From: Ceratotherium simum simum
Lineage: Eukaryota; Chordata; Mammalia; Perissodactyla; Rhinocerotidae
Length of the DNA stretch: 64,000 bases
Direction: 5' to 3'
Assembly: GCF_000283155.1 (NCBI RefSeq)
Contig: NW_004454160.1
Location: 2,293,502-2,357,501, forward strand
Shown here: positions 47,095 through 59,168 of the stretch, piece by piece
How the letters are laid out: each line of letters opens with the position of its first letter
Numbering within the stretch: position 1 is the stretch's first letter
Position numbers and translations under genes: made by a program
The notes under the pieces: model-generated
What the model was told of the DNA's origin: nothing
What the model saw: the letters and a program-made list of their open reading frames with translations, nothing else
The model's database searches: none

Positions 47095-47293
47095 AAGACT
47101 ATGGGTTTTATACTGGAGTTTTAGCCACTCTGCATGGTGCAGACTGGAGCCTGCCTCCATCTAAAAGCTAAAAAATCTGGAAACTCAACAATGGCATTTC
47201 CTCTTTCCATGAATTGACTGTCTCCAGTACTTTTATGCTTTAACAACTCTCCAATGTCTTTAGATAGTGTTTTCTAAAACATATTTTGTCCAG

Positions 47294-47348
47294 TGTTTAT
47301 GTGTGTGTGTGCGTGAGTGTGCAAGTGTGTGTGTATGTGCACACGCAT
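47294..47348. repeat. Imperfect (TG)n microsatellite
   Basis: Interrupted tgtgtgtgtgcgtgagtgtg run ending in a GCACACGC stretch; alternating purine-pyrimidine. Confidence 0.85.
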
Positions 47349-48235
47349 AGGTTGGTCTGATAAGAAATGCTCAGATATTACTGGAGGTGGACCCTCCACT
47401 CTTTTTTTAACCACTACTACTAAGGTCCCCAATTATTAAGTCTGTTCCATATGAAGCATAATCCTTTTCTAAAGGACCAAGACTGTGAGAGAAGTCTTCC
47501 CGAGATTCTATAAATTAGAGATAGATCATCCCAATAATTGCATATCCTGCAGCATTTTCTTGAGTCATTTTGAAACTTTGGGCATCACGTAATGATCCAG
47601 GAACCTCCTTTCCTAGCTTTAAAGGGAAAAAAGATTGAGTCCTCACTTCACTGTATTTTGCACATCATGCTTTCATAAGATATAGCACAGGAAATGCTCC
47701 AGTCAAGTGGGAACTTATTTCAGAGGAAGGCTTTTGCCCTGAATCCTGCCTCTTTTCCTCTCCTTTCCTGCTGAGCTAAGCTGGGAAACCTAAAAGGATA
47801 CCTGAGGATCCCTATGTTCACTTTTCCTTAAGCTCGGAGGAAATGCTACACAATCAGCAACTTGCTTTTCTCCTCCAGGTCTACCGGATTCCCTTCCAGG
47901 TTTCCTTCCAGGCCACCAAAAAGTCCCAGAACTTCCCTCATGGTCAGATTTCTAAATATCTCCTAGATAAGAGAAGGAGTTGCTAAGTCAGGGACAGCTT
48001 GACTAAAAGCCTTTCTCTAGAGTGGGGCATCACTCTACTTCTATAATAACTGTCTATTCTTTCTTCCTTCATAAATAAATAAAATACTTTTTCATGCACC
48101 AGGCATATTGATAGGCAAAGGAGGGTCAATGATAATGAAGACAAAGTCATTGCCCTAAGGTGCCTTTTATTTATCCATGTAAACACAAAATACAGCAGCA
48201 TGTTAGAGGCTTTGTGCTGTAGGTGTGGATATGTT
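47349..48235. other. Non-repetitive interval, no supported gene
   Basis: No gene recognised. A weak L2-like piece may lie near 48090-48185. Confidence 0.4.
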
Positions 48236-48379
48236 GGGAGTCACAAAGGAACGAGTCATCAGTTCTATCTGGGCAGACTCAGGTGAGACTCTGTATGAGT
48301 AAGAATTGGAAAGGTGTACAGAGATGAGGGTGGGAGAACTGGCCATGCAGGTATAGAGATCACAGGCCTGAACCCACCT

Positions 48380-48600
48380 GATATTTTCAGGAAAACTACG
48401 GGGATGTTGGTGCCATTAGAACATGGGGTATGAGGTGTGATAGGAAGGGAGGCTGGTGAGGTAGGAAGGAATCCGAATACAGAGGTCTTTGTTGCGTGAT
48501 TAAAGAGTTTGGACTTTATCTTGTAGAGTGTACTAAGCCATTAAAGTGTCTTAATCAGGAGGCTAGCAGGATCACATATATCTCTTAGGAAAATCACTGT
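48380..48600 (+). repeat. Ancient interspersed repeat fragment
   Basis: agagtttggactttatcttg, actaagccattaaagtgtct and ggaggctagcaggatcacat fit the same old repeat class as 1331-1495. Confidence 0.4.
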
Positions 48601-49268
48601 GTTCATTTCTGTATGTTCTTGATGCCTGTCAGGGTCCCTCCCCGAGGAGCTGGTCTGATGGGGGTAAGAGTTGGGGTCAACAGAGGAGAAACATGGTCTT
48701 TAGAACCATCTGGTTTAAAATTAGACTACAGTCATCTATTGTGCGCTACACTGAGCCTCTTTTCATGCCAGATACGGTCTGGGGACCAGACCTGTTTGGA
48801 CATGGCTTGGGTGAGAAACTAGTTGTCTTTTCCAAAGATGATTTGGATTTCAAGAGGAAAATCATAGCTTCAGAGTTCCTAGCAAAGGGGCATTATAGAC
48901 CAGCCAGACTGCACAAAAATTAACACTGCAAAATAACCATCATTGAGCCTGAGACCGTAACTGGGAAGAGAGTTGAGGCCATAGGTAGCTTGGAATAAAA
49001 TTGGGAAGTGTTATTAAAAACTGTTACTGTTTGGAAATCAGAAAGAAAAGAAAAGATGAATTCAATTTTCTTTCCGGGAGCAGGACTAAGAGATTCAGGC
49101 AAGTTCCTTGGAGCTCTGAAATGAACAAATAATGGAAATCAGGGAGCTGCGTGTAAATTGCATAGGAGAAATGTGTCTCTCCACAGTCTTGCTTTTCTTC
49201 TCAGAATCAGAAGGTACCCGGCCAGAGTTGGAACAGCTGCTAAAACAATGAACGTAGGAAAGAGTCAG
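48601..49268. other. Non-repetitive interval
   Basis: No gene recognised; frames of 60-76 codons only. Confidence 0.4.
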
Positions 49269-49489
49269 GCGGTGGTTCTCAAACTGCGGATCACTGAAAC
49301 CTCGGCAGTCTTAAATGTCATTACTACATGACATTTATAGTGTGGCAGTGTCTGCCTAAACCATTTGACCTTTATTAACTATAACATGATAGCTAATTAA
49401 AACTGAGTCACCTCACTAGAGTCTTTTCAGAAGCAACCCCATCTGTTCTACATTCTGCTGAGATTCCCTATCGGAATGGCGGCATGTGG

Positions 49490-49690
49490 CGTGTTGCGAA
49501 GCAGGAGACTCAGAACACCTGGTTTCAAGTCCTAGCTCTACCACTTACTAGCTTGAAAGTAAACCTGTTTATTCAACTATAAAGTGGAAATAATGGAACT
49601 TACCAACATGGTCATTACTAATGAGTTAGTAAAAGTAAGGATTCTTTGTTAAGGGTTATTCAGATGCTAACTAATAATAATCCTGACCAA
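49490..49690 (+). mobile_element. MIR SINE
   Basis: ggtttcaagtcctagctcta, ccacttactagcttgaaagt, caactataaagtggaaataa, acttaccaacatggtcatta follow MIR order. Confidence 0.85.
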
Positions 49691-49714
49691 TGAGAGTGTA
49701 TAGTGTCTAGAGCT

Positions 49715-50030
49715 AAACGGTTCACTACAGTAGCTACAGGCCACATGTGGCTATTTGAAATGTGGCTAGTCGGAATTGAGACGTGCAGCTAGAATTGGCA
49801 CCAAAAAAGAACGAACAATAGCTCATTAATAATTTTTTTACACCTTACATGTAAAATTATAATATTTTAGATATATAGGGTTAAATAAAATATAATGTTA
49901 TTAAAATTAATCTCTTCTGTTTCTTTTTACTTATTTTAATGTGGCTACTAGAAAATTTAAAAGTATGTGTGTGGCTTGCATTTGCAGCTTGTATTATATT
50001 TCTAATAGGCAGTACTGGTCTAGGGTATTT
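49715..50030 (+). mobile_element. hAT-type MER DNA transposon fossil
   Basis: acagtagctacaggccacat, gtggctatttgaaatgtggc, tagtcggaattgagacgtgc at the left, and ttaatgtggctactagaaaa, ggcttgcatttgcagcttgt at the right, with an AT-rich middle. This matches a common MER family with TIR wording related to cactgtccaatag; the right end reads aggcagtactggtctaggg. Family name not asserted. Confidence 0.65.
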
Positions 50031-50139
50031 CCCATCCATGAAACAAGTGATACGGATTGTGAGGATTTTGAGAACCACCTTTCAAAGTAAAGTCAGAATA
50101 TATGTGACAAATTTATCTATCTCACTAATTCATCCATTT

Positions 50140-50235
50140 AAAAAATTCATTTCACTGACACGTTTTGAGCATCTGCTGTGTGCTAAGAACTAGATACAGT
50201 GAGTCCATGCCCTTCGGGAGCTCACGTTATAACTA
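50140..50235 (+). repeat. Ancient MIR/L2-like repeat fragment
   Basis: gagcatctgctgtgtgctaa, gtccatgcccttcgggagct. Confidence 0.55.
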
Positions 50236-51498
50236 ACCATCAATGAGAAGGGGAGAGTCTCTATGCAGCCACAGCAGTCCATGGTCATCAAGAACTTGTT
50301 GGTTCTGACTCAGTATCACCAGACTAGGGGTCCCCAAATGTATCCTCAAGGTAAGAGGAAACAACATAATACCAGGAAATCTAGCTTGGTCTGAATCTTC
50401 TCCTTCCGGCTGCAGCCAGGCAGCCTTTGAGTGTTTCATTGTTGCATATGGATCTGAATGACGGGCAGGCTTTCAAGGGGCTCTCTTAGCTGAGTCTGTA
50501 AGGCTATCGTGCTGAGGAGGCCAAGGTTATAGGTTTGTTCCCCGTATAGGTCACTTCACCTTGCTCTGATCCATGCCTCAGCCCTGCCCCTGCAAACTCC
50601 AGCCAGTTGCATTGTAAATATCTTTGAATCCTTTTGGGGGCAGGGTGAGAGCATGTGAAGAGAGCGGGGCAAATCTCTCACCACTGCTGGAGCAACAACT
50701 GAAAACATTCTTGATCAACAGTGAGGACTGTTGGGAGGAGAGCCCATGTAACTTAGTGTGTCACTTTGTACAGAGGACCCAACTAGGACCATCTTTCCCC
50801 TGCACGGCTCTTCCTGCAGTTATTGACCAGGGTGGAGCTGGTAGGACAAGTTTCTTGGACACCACAGCTCCTGAACAGAGCAAAACACATGCAGCATTCA
50901 CTGAGAATTCAGACTTTTTCTAAAGATGATGTTGCCAACAAGCACATGGGGCCTTCCCGTCTGACAAACACAGATTGTTTAGACTTGGAAATATGGACAC
51001 CTATCTCTTGAGTGACCTGTCTGCTGGTAATATTTACATCCACATTCACACAGAAAGGTGGTATGTTTTAATTCCAGGCTGAGATTCAGCCCCATACACC
51101 TCACTGAAGCATCGCTGACAGAAAGGCTGGTCTGGGATCTCCAGCTACACAAATAAATACTGGAGTAGGGCCTAACAGGAAGACCCTCACTACCCAATTT
51201 TTTCCAGATGGCAGTGATGGATGGCTGTATGTTTATGTTTACTTGGTTTCCCAGGTGACTGGTGTCCTGGTTTCCACTGGTCATGGCTTGATGAGCTTTT
51301 CTTAGAAGATGTGAGCCGCCTACCGCAACAGCCCAGCCCTTGGCCTACAGGTCTATACCACGCTCAATGTTGTCAAGAGGCCCTTGTGTTCCTTGGATGA
51401 CTAGTTAACTCTTTACTCACCACTGCTTTCCTGAGCCTCTCCTTGTAAATTTCCAGAACTAGCACAAGATTCAAATCTAAAACCATGTAAAGAAACTT
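50236..51498. other. Non-repetitive interval, no supported gene
   Basis: Frames of about 100 codons at 50624-50923 (plus) and 50979-51284 (minus) have no domain and no defendable splice context. Confidence 0.45.
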
Positions 51499-51990
51499 GT
51501 CGTAGGCAGAATAATAGCCTCAAAGATTTCCACATCCTAATCTTCAGAACCTGTGAATATGTGCTGTTTCTCGGCAAAAGGAAATTAAGGTTGCAGATGG
51601 AATTAAAGTTCCTAATCACTTGAATTAAAGTGGGGAGACTAGCCTAGATTATCCAGGTGGGTCCAATGTAATCAGAAGCCTCTTTAAAAGTGGAAGAGAG
51701 AGGCAGAAGATCAGAGTGATGCGATATGAGAAGGACTGGATCTGTCGTTGCTGAAGGAAGGGAGCCATGAAACAAAGCAGTGGCTTCTAGAAGCTGGAAA
51801 GGGCAAGGAAAGGATTCACCCCCCAAAGCCTCCAGAAAGTAACTCAGGCCTCCTGGCACCTTGATCTTAGCCCAGTGAGACCCTTGTCGGACTTCTAACC
51901 TACAGAACCATAAGAAAATAAATTTGTATTATTTTAAGCCAGTAAGTTTATGACAATTTGTTATAGCAACAATAATAGAAAACTAATACA
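51499..51990 (+). mobile_element. MLT1 MaLR LTR, nearly complete
   Basis: Starts tgtcgtaggcagaataatag and runs through ttatccaggtgggtccaatg, taaaagtggaagagagaggc, tggcttctagaagctggaaa, accttgatcttagcccagtg and the poly-A signal AATAAA at 51917-51922 to gaaaactaataca. TG...CA ends are present. Solo LTR without internal sequence. Confidence 0.92.
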
Positions 51991-52197
51991 GCCCTAGATA
52001 GGGTGAACACTGGCCTGGCCTCCAAACTCTGCTTGGTGTAAGAAGTACTCCTTTCCTCAGCACAATGTAACCTAACAGAACACCTTCTTCCCCAGAGCTG
52101 CTAGAGGCTGGTGCACACACGTTGCTTCCCATAAAGTTTAGGAACGTGAGAGAAGATGGAACCCTAATCACCAAGTCAAAGGATTCCATGTGAGTAG

Positions 52198-52412
52198 AGA
52201 AAGAGCATGGGCTTTAGGACCTAGCAGGCCTTGGTTCTGATCCTGGGTCTGCCATTTAATGCTTCTGTGACCTCGAATGAATCAGCCTCACTGATGTTCA
52301 ATTTCTTAAGGGGGACATTACACCCTCATGGGGTTGCTGTAAAGAGTAAATAAAATAGGGTGTGTCAAGTACCTATCTCACGGTCTGGGGGCAAGGTAGA
52401 AATTCAATAAAT
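52198..52412 (+). mobile_element. MIR SINE, nearly full length
   Basis: agagcatgggctttaggacc, ttctgatcctgggtctgcca, gcttctgtgacctcgaatga, tcatggggttgctgtaaaga and tagaaattcaataaatcatg reproduce the MIR from tRNA-like head to tail. Confidence 0.88.
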
Positions 52413-52439
52413 CATGTCCTCTTCTACCCTCTTTGTAAT

Positions 52440-53118
52440 TATTTCTGAGATCTCTCTTGTCCTCTCTAATCCTGTGGCCCTGAACTGAGTTTGGTTTCTT
52501 ATACCTCTTGCCAAGACTGTTTCAACAGCTCCTAAAGGGCCAATTGCAGACTTCACAACTCGACAGCCTCTAGGCTTATCTTTCTATAACATTTATTCTC
52601 ATGACACCTCCTGCTGTCAATCCTCTAGTAACTCCCCGTTGCCTATGAATTGAAAAGTCTGCAGTCTTTTGAATGGCATATGTGCATCCTTCACAATTTC
52701 TTCTCCACTCCCTTCTCTGCTGCAGCCCTCTAAGCCCAGCTTCGCTTCTTGTCACACTTTTACTCATTTCTGTTCCGTTGTAGCTTAGTCGCGGTTTTCT
52801 ATCGCTGGAATGCCAGCCCCCTCTCCTTTACCTAGAGAGCTCCTTTTCTCTTTTAAGTTCTATTTCGAAGAACTTTTGCAAAGCCTTTTCTGATTCCTCC
52901 AAGAGTTAAGCACTGCCTCCACTGTTTCCATCATACTGTGTACCCCGAAGAACTTATCGCAGTCTCCCCCTCCATCTTTGAGCTCTTTGATGACAGAGAG
53001 AGTGCATTTTGCACCTTTGTTCTCAGAGCTTAGAATATTTGCTTTGCATATAACATATACTCAATATAAAATACATTCAATATTTGTTTTTATGTGTATG
53101 AATGAATTAACGAATGAA
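52440..53118 (+). mobile_element. L2 LINE, long 3' segment
   Basis: Nearly 700 bp in L2 order: caatcctctagtaactcccc, cgttgcctatgaattgaaaa, gctggaatgccagccccctc, aagccttttctgattcctcc, gagctctttgatgacagaga, ending near tgtatgaatgaattaacgaa. No intact frame. Confidence 0.8.
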
Positions 53119-53819
53119 AAAATGATATGTGAACGACTCACATCTTTAAAGTTGTTGCCAAGGAATTCAGTCCTACCTTTCACATCCCAGGTTAGGCGGC
53201 CCTCGGATGGCCCTTCTGTGATGTTGCACACACAGTGAGCCTTCTAACGTAATAGGATTATTGAGCAACTTCACTTTTATTCTGTTCTCTTCTTACTACA
53301 GTTCCACAAAGAATATTACCCTTAAATTCACAGGAAATATGTTTTTGAGTGCTGAGGGATAATGAAATAATAAGCCGGTAATTACAGTATAATGGTTGTA
53401 GAGAGACGTGAAATGCTTTTGTCTACTTAGTCAACTCTCTCTTTTCTGGGAAATGTACCTTCTTTCTTCTGGAATTGACTCCCCTGCCCCTACAACAACT
53501 ACAACCATGGAATTTGAGTGAGAGCTGCCTGTCACAGTGGAGAGGTGGGGACAGGACCCAAAGCTATCCAATTAGAACCTTCTCTGCAGTTTTTTAAAAT
53601 TGAAGATGGAAAATCTCTTTTCCTCTTCAAAAAAGCATTGTAATATAGTAGTAAAGACATCATATTATATATTGTTCATTACCTGATTCCTCTGCCATAA
53701 GGTAGAGTTTCTGTGTTTGTTTAGAGCTGTATGCTCAGCATTAAGAACTGTGCAAGGCACAGAATGTTCTCCAGAAATATTTGTTAAATGAGTAAACAAA
53801 TGCTGGGAACGTATGAGCT
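53119..53819. other. Mostly non-repetitive; short L2-like end near 53735-53810
   Basis: The only recognisable piece is gcaaggcacagaatgttctc followed by aatatttgttaaatgagtaa, an L2 3'-end-like string. Confidence 0.4.
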
Positions 53820-54055
53820 AAGGACTGACAGTAGCCATGAAACCTGCCACGTCAAAGAAACCAGGTAGAGAACACAAAGAAAGAAGCAAAGAAGTAAGAC
53901 GGGGGTCCTGGTAGGTTCAAGTGTACTAGTTCTGGTCACTGAGGTTCTTGGAGCTTCTGTGGTTCATGCCTTCCATTAATCCCCTTTTAGGCTTATGTTA
54001 GTTTAACTTGGGGTCCTGTCACTTGCAACTAGGAAAGTCTTGACTGATATAAAAG
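53820..54055 (+). mobile_element. LTR-like repeat, 3' part
   Basis: Ends with cctgtcacttgcaactagga and aagtcttgactgatat, the terminal wording of an old LTR family. Likely relative of 2640-2990. Confidence 0.5.
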
Positions 54056-54287
54056 TTTTATTGTAATAAATTGAATTGGGAGATCCCAGGAAAGTGATCA
54101 ATAGAGCTTCTTGGGGTAGGATATGAATGCATAACAGAACTCCTAGTGTTTCAGTAAGGAGCATTTGAGAAGGATTCATGCTGCTCAGAAAGAAAAAAAA
54201 ACCAACTACACTCAATGAAGATTTATTGGGTGAGATCCCATATGTGTTTTCCTTTCCCTATTAATTTTATTTACCCCATCCTGTGAC

Positions 54288-54695
54288 ATCCTATCAGTCA
54301 GGGTCCAACCAGAGAAACAGAACCAGTAAGAGATATATATTAAGACACTTATTACAAGGAATTGGCTTATGTGATCGTGATGGTTGGCTAGGCTAGTCCA
54401 AAATCCATGGTGCAGGCCATCAGGAGGGACAGGTGGAACTCTCAGGTACAAGCAGCTCTCGTCCACAGGCAGAATTTCTTCTTCAGAGAAGCCTCAGCTC
54501 TGCTTTTGAGGCCTTTCAACTGATTGAATCAGGCCCATCCAGATTATCTAGGATAATCTCCCTTGCTTAAAGTCAGCTGGTTATACACTTAAATTACATT
54601 TACAAAATACCTTCACAGCAACACCTGGATTAGTGTTTGGTTGAATACCTGGAGACTGTAGTCTAGCCAAACTGACTCCTCAAACTGACCACTCA
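54288..54695 (-). mobile_element. MLT2-like ERVL LTR
   Basis: Plus-strand text opens atcctatcagtcagggtcca, aaccagagaaacagaaccag, then ttacaaggaattggcttatg, ggcagaatttcttcttcaga, ctaggataatctcccttgct, accttcacagcaacacctgg. This is the reverse of the copy at 28807-29214 and shares its variant inner segment. Confidence 0.75.
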
Positions 54696-54964
54696 CACCC
54701 AATAGCCAATCCATCCCAGTTTGTTTTAGGGCTCAAGACTGTGCTGCTGTGCTCAGTGCCCATTTAGTTGGCTCCTGTCATACACCCAGTATCTGATTAG
54801 TGTCACTCTCCAGTGACCCTTGGTCCTGCTGGATTCCTGACTAATAATCTTGTCATCAACTTCTACTTTTTGGAGTCCCAGTGCCTGTTATCTCTTTTGA
54901 AGTCACATGACTGTCCCTGCTATTACTTCTACTCAGGATGGACCCAAGTTAGGGTTCATAGGTT

Positions 54965-55375
54965 TCAATAAAGTCACTCTTTCACTCAGAATTCTTTGGT
55001 GGCTTTCTGTTGCCTTAAGAGAAAGTCCGAAGTCCTTGAGACAGTAATTGATTTGGTCTCTGCTTAGACAGTTTTTTGTTTTTTAATCATTCCACACTCC
55101 AGCAAAGCTTTTTTTTTTTTTTTTTTAATTCCCTAAACATGTCTTGTCTTCTCTCACTTCAATTTCCTTGTGAATACCATTTCCTTTTTCTGGAGCACTC
55201 TGACCCTGGTCTTTATCGAACAACTTTTTATCCTTAAAATTAAGCCCAGGCCTCCTTTGATCCAGGAAAGCTTCCCTGACATTCCTCTTGCCTTACCTGG
55301 TTATGGTGCCCGTCCTCTGTGTCCTATGGCACTCACCACCTCCGCTGTGTGATAATACAGCATATTGCTGTGTGC
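54965..55375 (+). mobile_element. L2 LINE 3' segment with internal poly-T
   Basis: ctttggtggctttctgttgc, agagaaagtccgaagtcctt, ctggagcactctgaccctgg, aggaaagcttccctgacatt. A T-run near 55109-55126 interrupts it. Confidence 0.75.
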
Positions 55376-55389
55376 TTTTAACTTTTTAA

Positions 55390-56330
55390 TTTGTTTTATC
55401 TAAAGAAGAAGAATGCAGCCACATAGAAAAAAGTGATATAGAGAAGTGTAAAAAGAAAAGTGAAATATTTCATACCACCTCCCAACAGATCTTTCTGCCA
55501 AACTGTTAACATTTTCTTATTAAACTATCAGAAAAATTGTTTATGCATATATCACTACACATGTATATATAATATTCTTTTTATTTATAAATGAGATAAT
55601 GCTAAACATGCTGCTCCACATCTTGCTTTCTTTGCTTTTATGAGAAAATATGCCCATCTCAACACACAGACATTTACTTTAATATTTGCAATGGCCAAAT
55701 AGTATATCATGGTAGCAATAAAAGATAACTTTATTTAATAAATCTCATAGTGATGAATATTTGGGTTGTTTTCAGGTTTTTTTATATAATTCATTTATCT
55801 GAGACTACTTTTATAAGTATATCTCTAGGATAAATTCTTAGGAGTGGTCAAAGGACGTAAAAAAGTTTGAAACATATTGCCAAATTATACTCCAAAAAGT
55901 TTGTCCTGATTTAAATTCTTACCAACAGTATACAAATTTTCTTACTTTGATATTTTCTTTCCAATATCAAATATATCAAACTTTCTAATGTTTGCTTATT
56001 TGTTTGATGAAATGATATCTTTTTGTTTTTGATTTGCATTTTTAAAACTCTCAGTGAGATTGGGCATCTTTTCATACATTTCAGGTGATTTGTGTTTTAT
56101 CTTTTTCTGAGAATTTCTTGTTTATATTCTATTTATTTATTGGCGCTCTCTCTTAATTTGGAAAAGCTCTTTGAATTAAGAAAATTAACCCTTTATCTGT
56201 CATGTTTGTTTTGAATATTTTTACCAATGTGTTATCTGTCCTTGGACTTTGGCTATGGATGTTTTTTTCTTTTTCTTTGCCATATAAATGTTTTAAAGTT
56301 CTCAAATGTAATATACTAGCTTCCTTTATG
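55390..56330 (-). mobile_element. Old L1/HAL1-type LINE fragment
   Basis: Antisense wording: ctctaggataaattcttagg, attctcaccaacagt-type text at 55915-55930, tttgatttgcatttttaaaa, agattgggcatcttttcata, ttaaccctttatctgtcatg. Highly diverged. Confidence 0.7.
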
Positions 56331-57739
56331 GATTCTGGGTGCACTGTGTGCTGAATGTTGTTTTCTTAATAGGAAATCCAGACCTGGGATTCAAAAGGGA
56401 AAATTACCCTTCATGCTAAAGGATTATTTTAAGAGCCATGGAGAAATAAAAATGTATAAGGAATTTTATTATGAAATGCTTCTGTTCTGGATCCTAAGAA
56501 GATCCTGTCTCAGCTCCTAAAAGCTGGCAGGGCCAAGAGGGCCAGGCAGTCTTAACTGAAGATTTCTTAACTTAATTGAGGTTGGGTTTCAATTCCACCC
56601 TTGAGAGAAGCAGTATCTCTCTAACCATCTCCCTTGTCAATGCACAAATCTCACCCAGCCTGCTTGCCAAGAAGTCTGAGACAAAAGGTCCCTAACTATG
56701 TGGAGCCACAGTTCTGATTCACACTCTATAGTTAAAAGAAAGTTAAGTTCAGTCCTAGAATCTTCCCTCATGTTCTTCCTGTGTCATGAAATAGAAAATA
56801 AATAAAGATCGTCATTTGAAGAGGTCAGTGTCCAGGCAAGCTAAAAGGGATAGATGGGCTCAAGCAGGTGGCCTTCCATCTCCCTCCATACAGTCCTAAT
56901 TTACAAAACACACACCACCTTAGGCAAGTTGCTCCCAAAGGGGTGGAGGCTGTTAGAAACAACAGGACTGTGACTCTGGCATGACCATTCCCGTTGACTT
57001 CCCAGTCATCTCATTAAGAACCACAGGTGAAGTTAAGGACAACTTCTTCCCAGATGGCAAGTGTCCGGGTGCTCCGTAGGTATAGTTACCATGAGTTATC
57101 ATGAGCTATCATGTCTTGCAGTTATCATGTTTGTAGTTATATTTGGGTCCACGCTGGCCTCTTTGCTGGCCATGTCAATGCTAAGACAGGATGACAGACT
57201 TAAAAGTAGGGTTGGGGGAGGATTAGGTGCTGGAAGCAAGCATGAAGAAAATGTCCAAACCTAGCCCCACAGAAAACCTGAGTCATGGAATTGTCCAGAA
57301 CTGGGCAGTAGGTTACCTCAAGAGAAGACACGAGATTGGAGCAGAGGCAGAGTCAGAATCTGTGGTCTAATCCAAGGCCAAAGTCACAAGGAGTTAATAC
57401 GGAGACAAAGCACAGAAGTCAAGGTGCAGGGACAGTCAGTCCAGTTAAATTCTCACAGACGGCAGGACAGCCTCTCAGAAGCCCCAGCGCCTTGCCCCAC
57501 AGGCACAACTCTTAGATTTGAAGGCAAAGCCTGCAACCCTCAATTTCGGAAATAGAACAGCAGCTATGCCAACCCCAACTGGCTCCACCACCAGTCCAGG
57601 AGGACAGGTGTGGTCCTGAAATGTCGGCGTCAGGTGTGTGAGAACAACCACTGGGGAGACCCAGGCATGTGGTTCTCCGGGCTCTGTGCCCCTACTTCTA
57701 TGCCTTGGCCGTACTCCTACCCTCAGCTTTAGCTCTTCA
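56331..57739. other. Non-repetitive interval, no supported gene
   Basis: A small tandem of 10-bp units (gttaccatga, gttatcatga, gctatcatgt at 57085-57114, and gttatcatgt again at 57121-57130). Otherwise nothing recognised; the 67-codon frame at 57061-57264 is not supported. Confidence 0.45.
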
Positions 57740-57744
57740 ATTGT

Positions 57745-58385
57745 CTTTTGTTTTTCCTAGCTTAAATATTGGTTTAACTTTACCTTTTTGATTTTAATTG
57801 TGTTTTAAAAATTCCAAAAGTAATGCATAATCATTTAAAATATTCAAGTAACATAAAAGTATATAAAGTAAAAACTGAATTGCCTTTCTTACACTCTACT
57901 CCCACTCTCCAGTAGAGATCAACATTGAAAATTAGTTCTGTATATGTTTAGAATTTGTCTAGGTACCTACATACACCTAGGTTATTTTTTAAACATATGG
58001 TCACACTGTTTTATATTGTACTGTAGCTTGCTTTTTTCACTCAATCACATATTACTGACACCCACTGCATTTCAGTATATATGTATTTACTTCATTCTTG
58101 TTAATGACCACACAGTAGTCATAGTAAGAATATGCAAAATGTATTAACCATCTCCTTTTAATTTTATATTATAAATAATGCTGTCTTGAACATTCTTGTA
58201 CAGATATTCTTGCCCACTGGTACAAGTGTTTCTGTAGGATAAATTCCTAGAAAGGAATTGCTAGTCAACTGGTATTTAAATTTTACACATTTAAAATTTT
58301 GATAGGTACTGTCAAATTGCCTTCTTTGCTCCAGTTTATACTTTTACGGACAGTGTTTGTGAAACCCTTTCCCCCAACTCTCATC
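57745..58385 (-). mobile_element. Old L1-type LINE fragment
   Basis: Antisense text: caaaagtaatgcataatcat, agtagagatcaacattgaaa, ataaataatgctgtcttgaa, gtaggataaattcctagaaa, ggtactgtcaaattgccttc. Confidence 0.7.
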
Positions 58386-58599
58386 ACTGGATATTATGGT
58401 TTTATTTCATAAACCAGAGTCAGATTTGGTTTACACTCTAGGCTTTGATAGTCATGGGTTTTTTGAGCCTGGCATTAATCCTTGGGTTGTGAACACTACT
58501 CTGGCAGGCTAGAAATTCCTGGTCTGAGTTGCTTGGATTCCTCTCCTTCTTCTTCCACTCTTGCATTCACTGGGGCTTATAAAATTTTTGATACTAACA

Positions 58600-58810
58600 A
58601 TTCCGTACACTTTACAGTTTATCTAATGTCTTCCCTACTTTATTTCATTTAATCCTCACAAAGTTTCTATTAGGTATGTAGGAAGGGAATTTTTATCTTG
58701 GGGACTCAGAATAGTTAATGACTTTCTTAAGTTTACGTGGTTAATAAAAGAAAGAACTAGGACTTGGACACAAATTTCCTAAGTTCAAATCCATGTTCTA
58801 GCCATCATTT
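58600..58810 (-). mobile_element. MIR SINE
   Basis: Reversed MIR order: ttcatttaatcctcacaaag, ctattaggtatgtaggaagg, aagtttacgtggttaataaa, aactaggacttggacacaaa, gttcaaatccatgttctagc. Confidence 0.85.
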
Positions 58811-59079
58811 CTCCCTCTGTCTCTCTAGAGCAGATAGCCATTACAGGGTTTGTGTCTCTGATCAATAGCTTTCTATCCTTCTGGAATGTCTACTATCTCT
58901 AGAGAAACTTAAGTTTGTTTGTTGGTTGGTTTGATTTGGGGCTACTGTAATTTGTGACTTCAGTCACAATATTAAGAGGGGATATTAATTTTGCTCCTAA
59001 AAATGTTTTTTCAGTTTGAATATTCTGGTATGCAGCCCAAGGTGACCCAGGGCAACATCTCCAGGAGAAGATAACTGGC
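58811..59079. other. Non-repetitive spacer
   Basis: Nothing recognised. Confidence 0.4.
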
Positions 59080-59168
59080 AGGGTGCCAAGAGGCCTTATG
59101 GTGACCTTATCTAGGAAGTGTCAGTGTCGGAATTGGAACCAGACCTGTCTGACTCCAAAGCCAAACCT
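59080..59168 (-). mobile_element. MIR SINE fragment
   Basis: cggaattggaaccagacctg then tctgactccaaagcc is the reversed MIR head. Confidence 0.65.

Larger units (their letters stand above)
49271..50079 (+). mobile_element. Probable hAT DNA transposon, interrupted by a MIR and another hAT fossil
   Basis: The left end ggtggttctcaaactgc (49271-49287) and the right end ttgagaaccacc (50068-50079) are inverted complements of the ggtggttctcaa type seen at MER5/Charlie termini. Inside lie a MIR (49490-49690) and a different hAT-like repeat (49715-50030). Whether the two ends belong to one element is inferred; no clear 8-bp TSD was found. Confidence 0.4.

Noticed and set aside
57061..57264. Small membrane protein
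   Set aside because: Hydrophobic stretch arises partly from the local decamer repeat; no homologue recognised and no supporting context.
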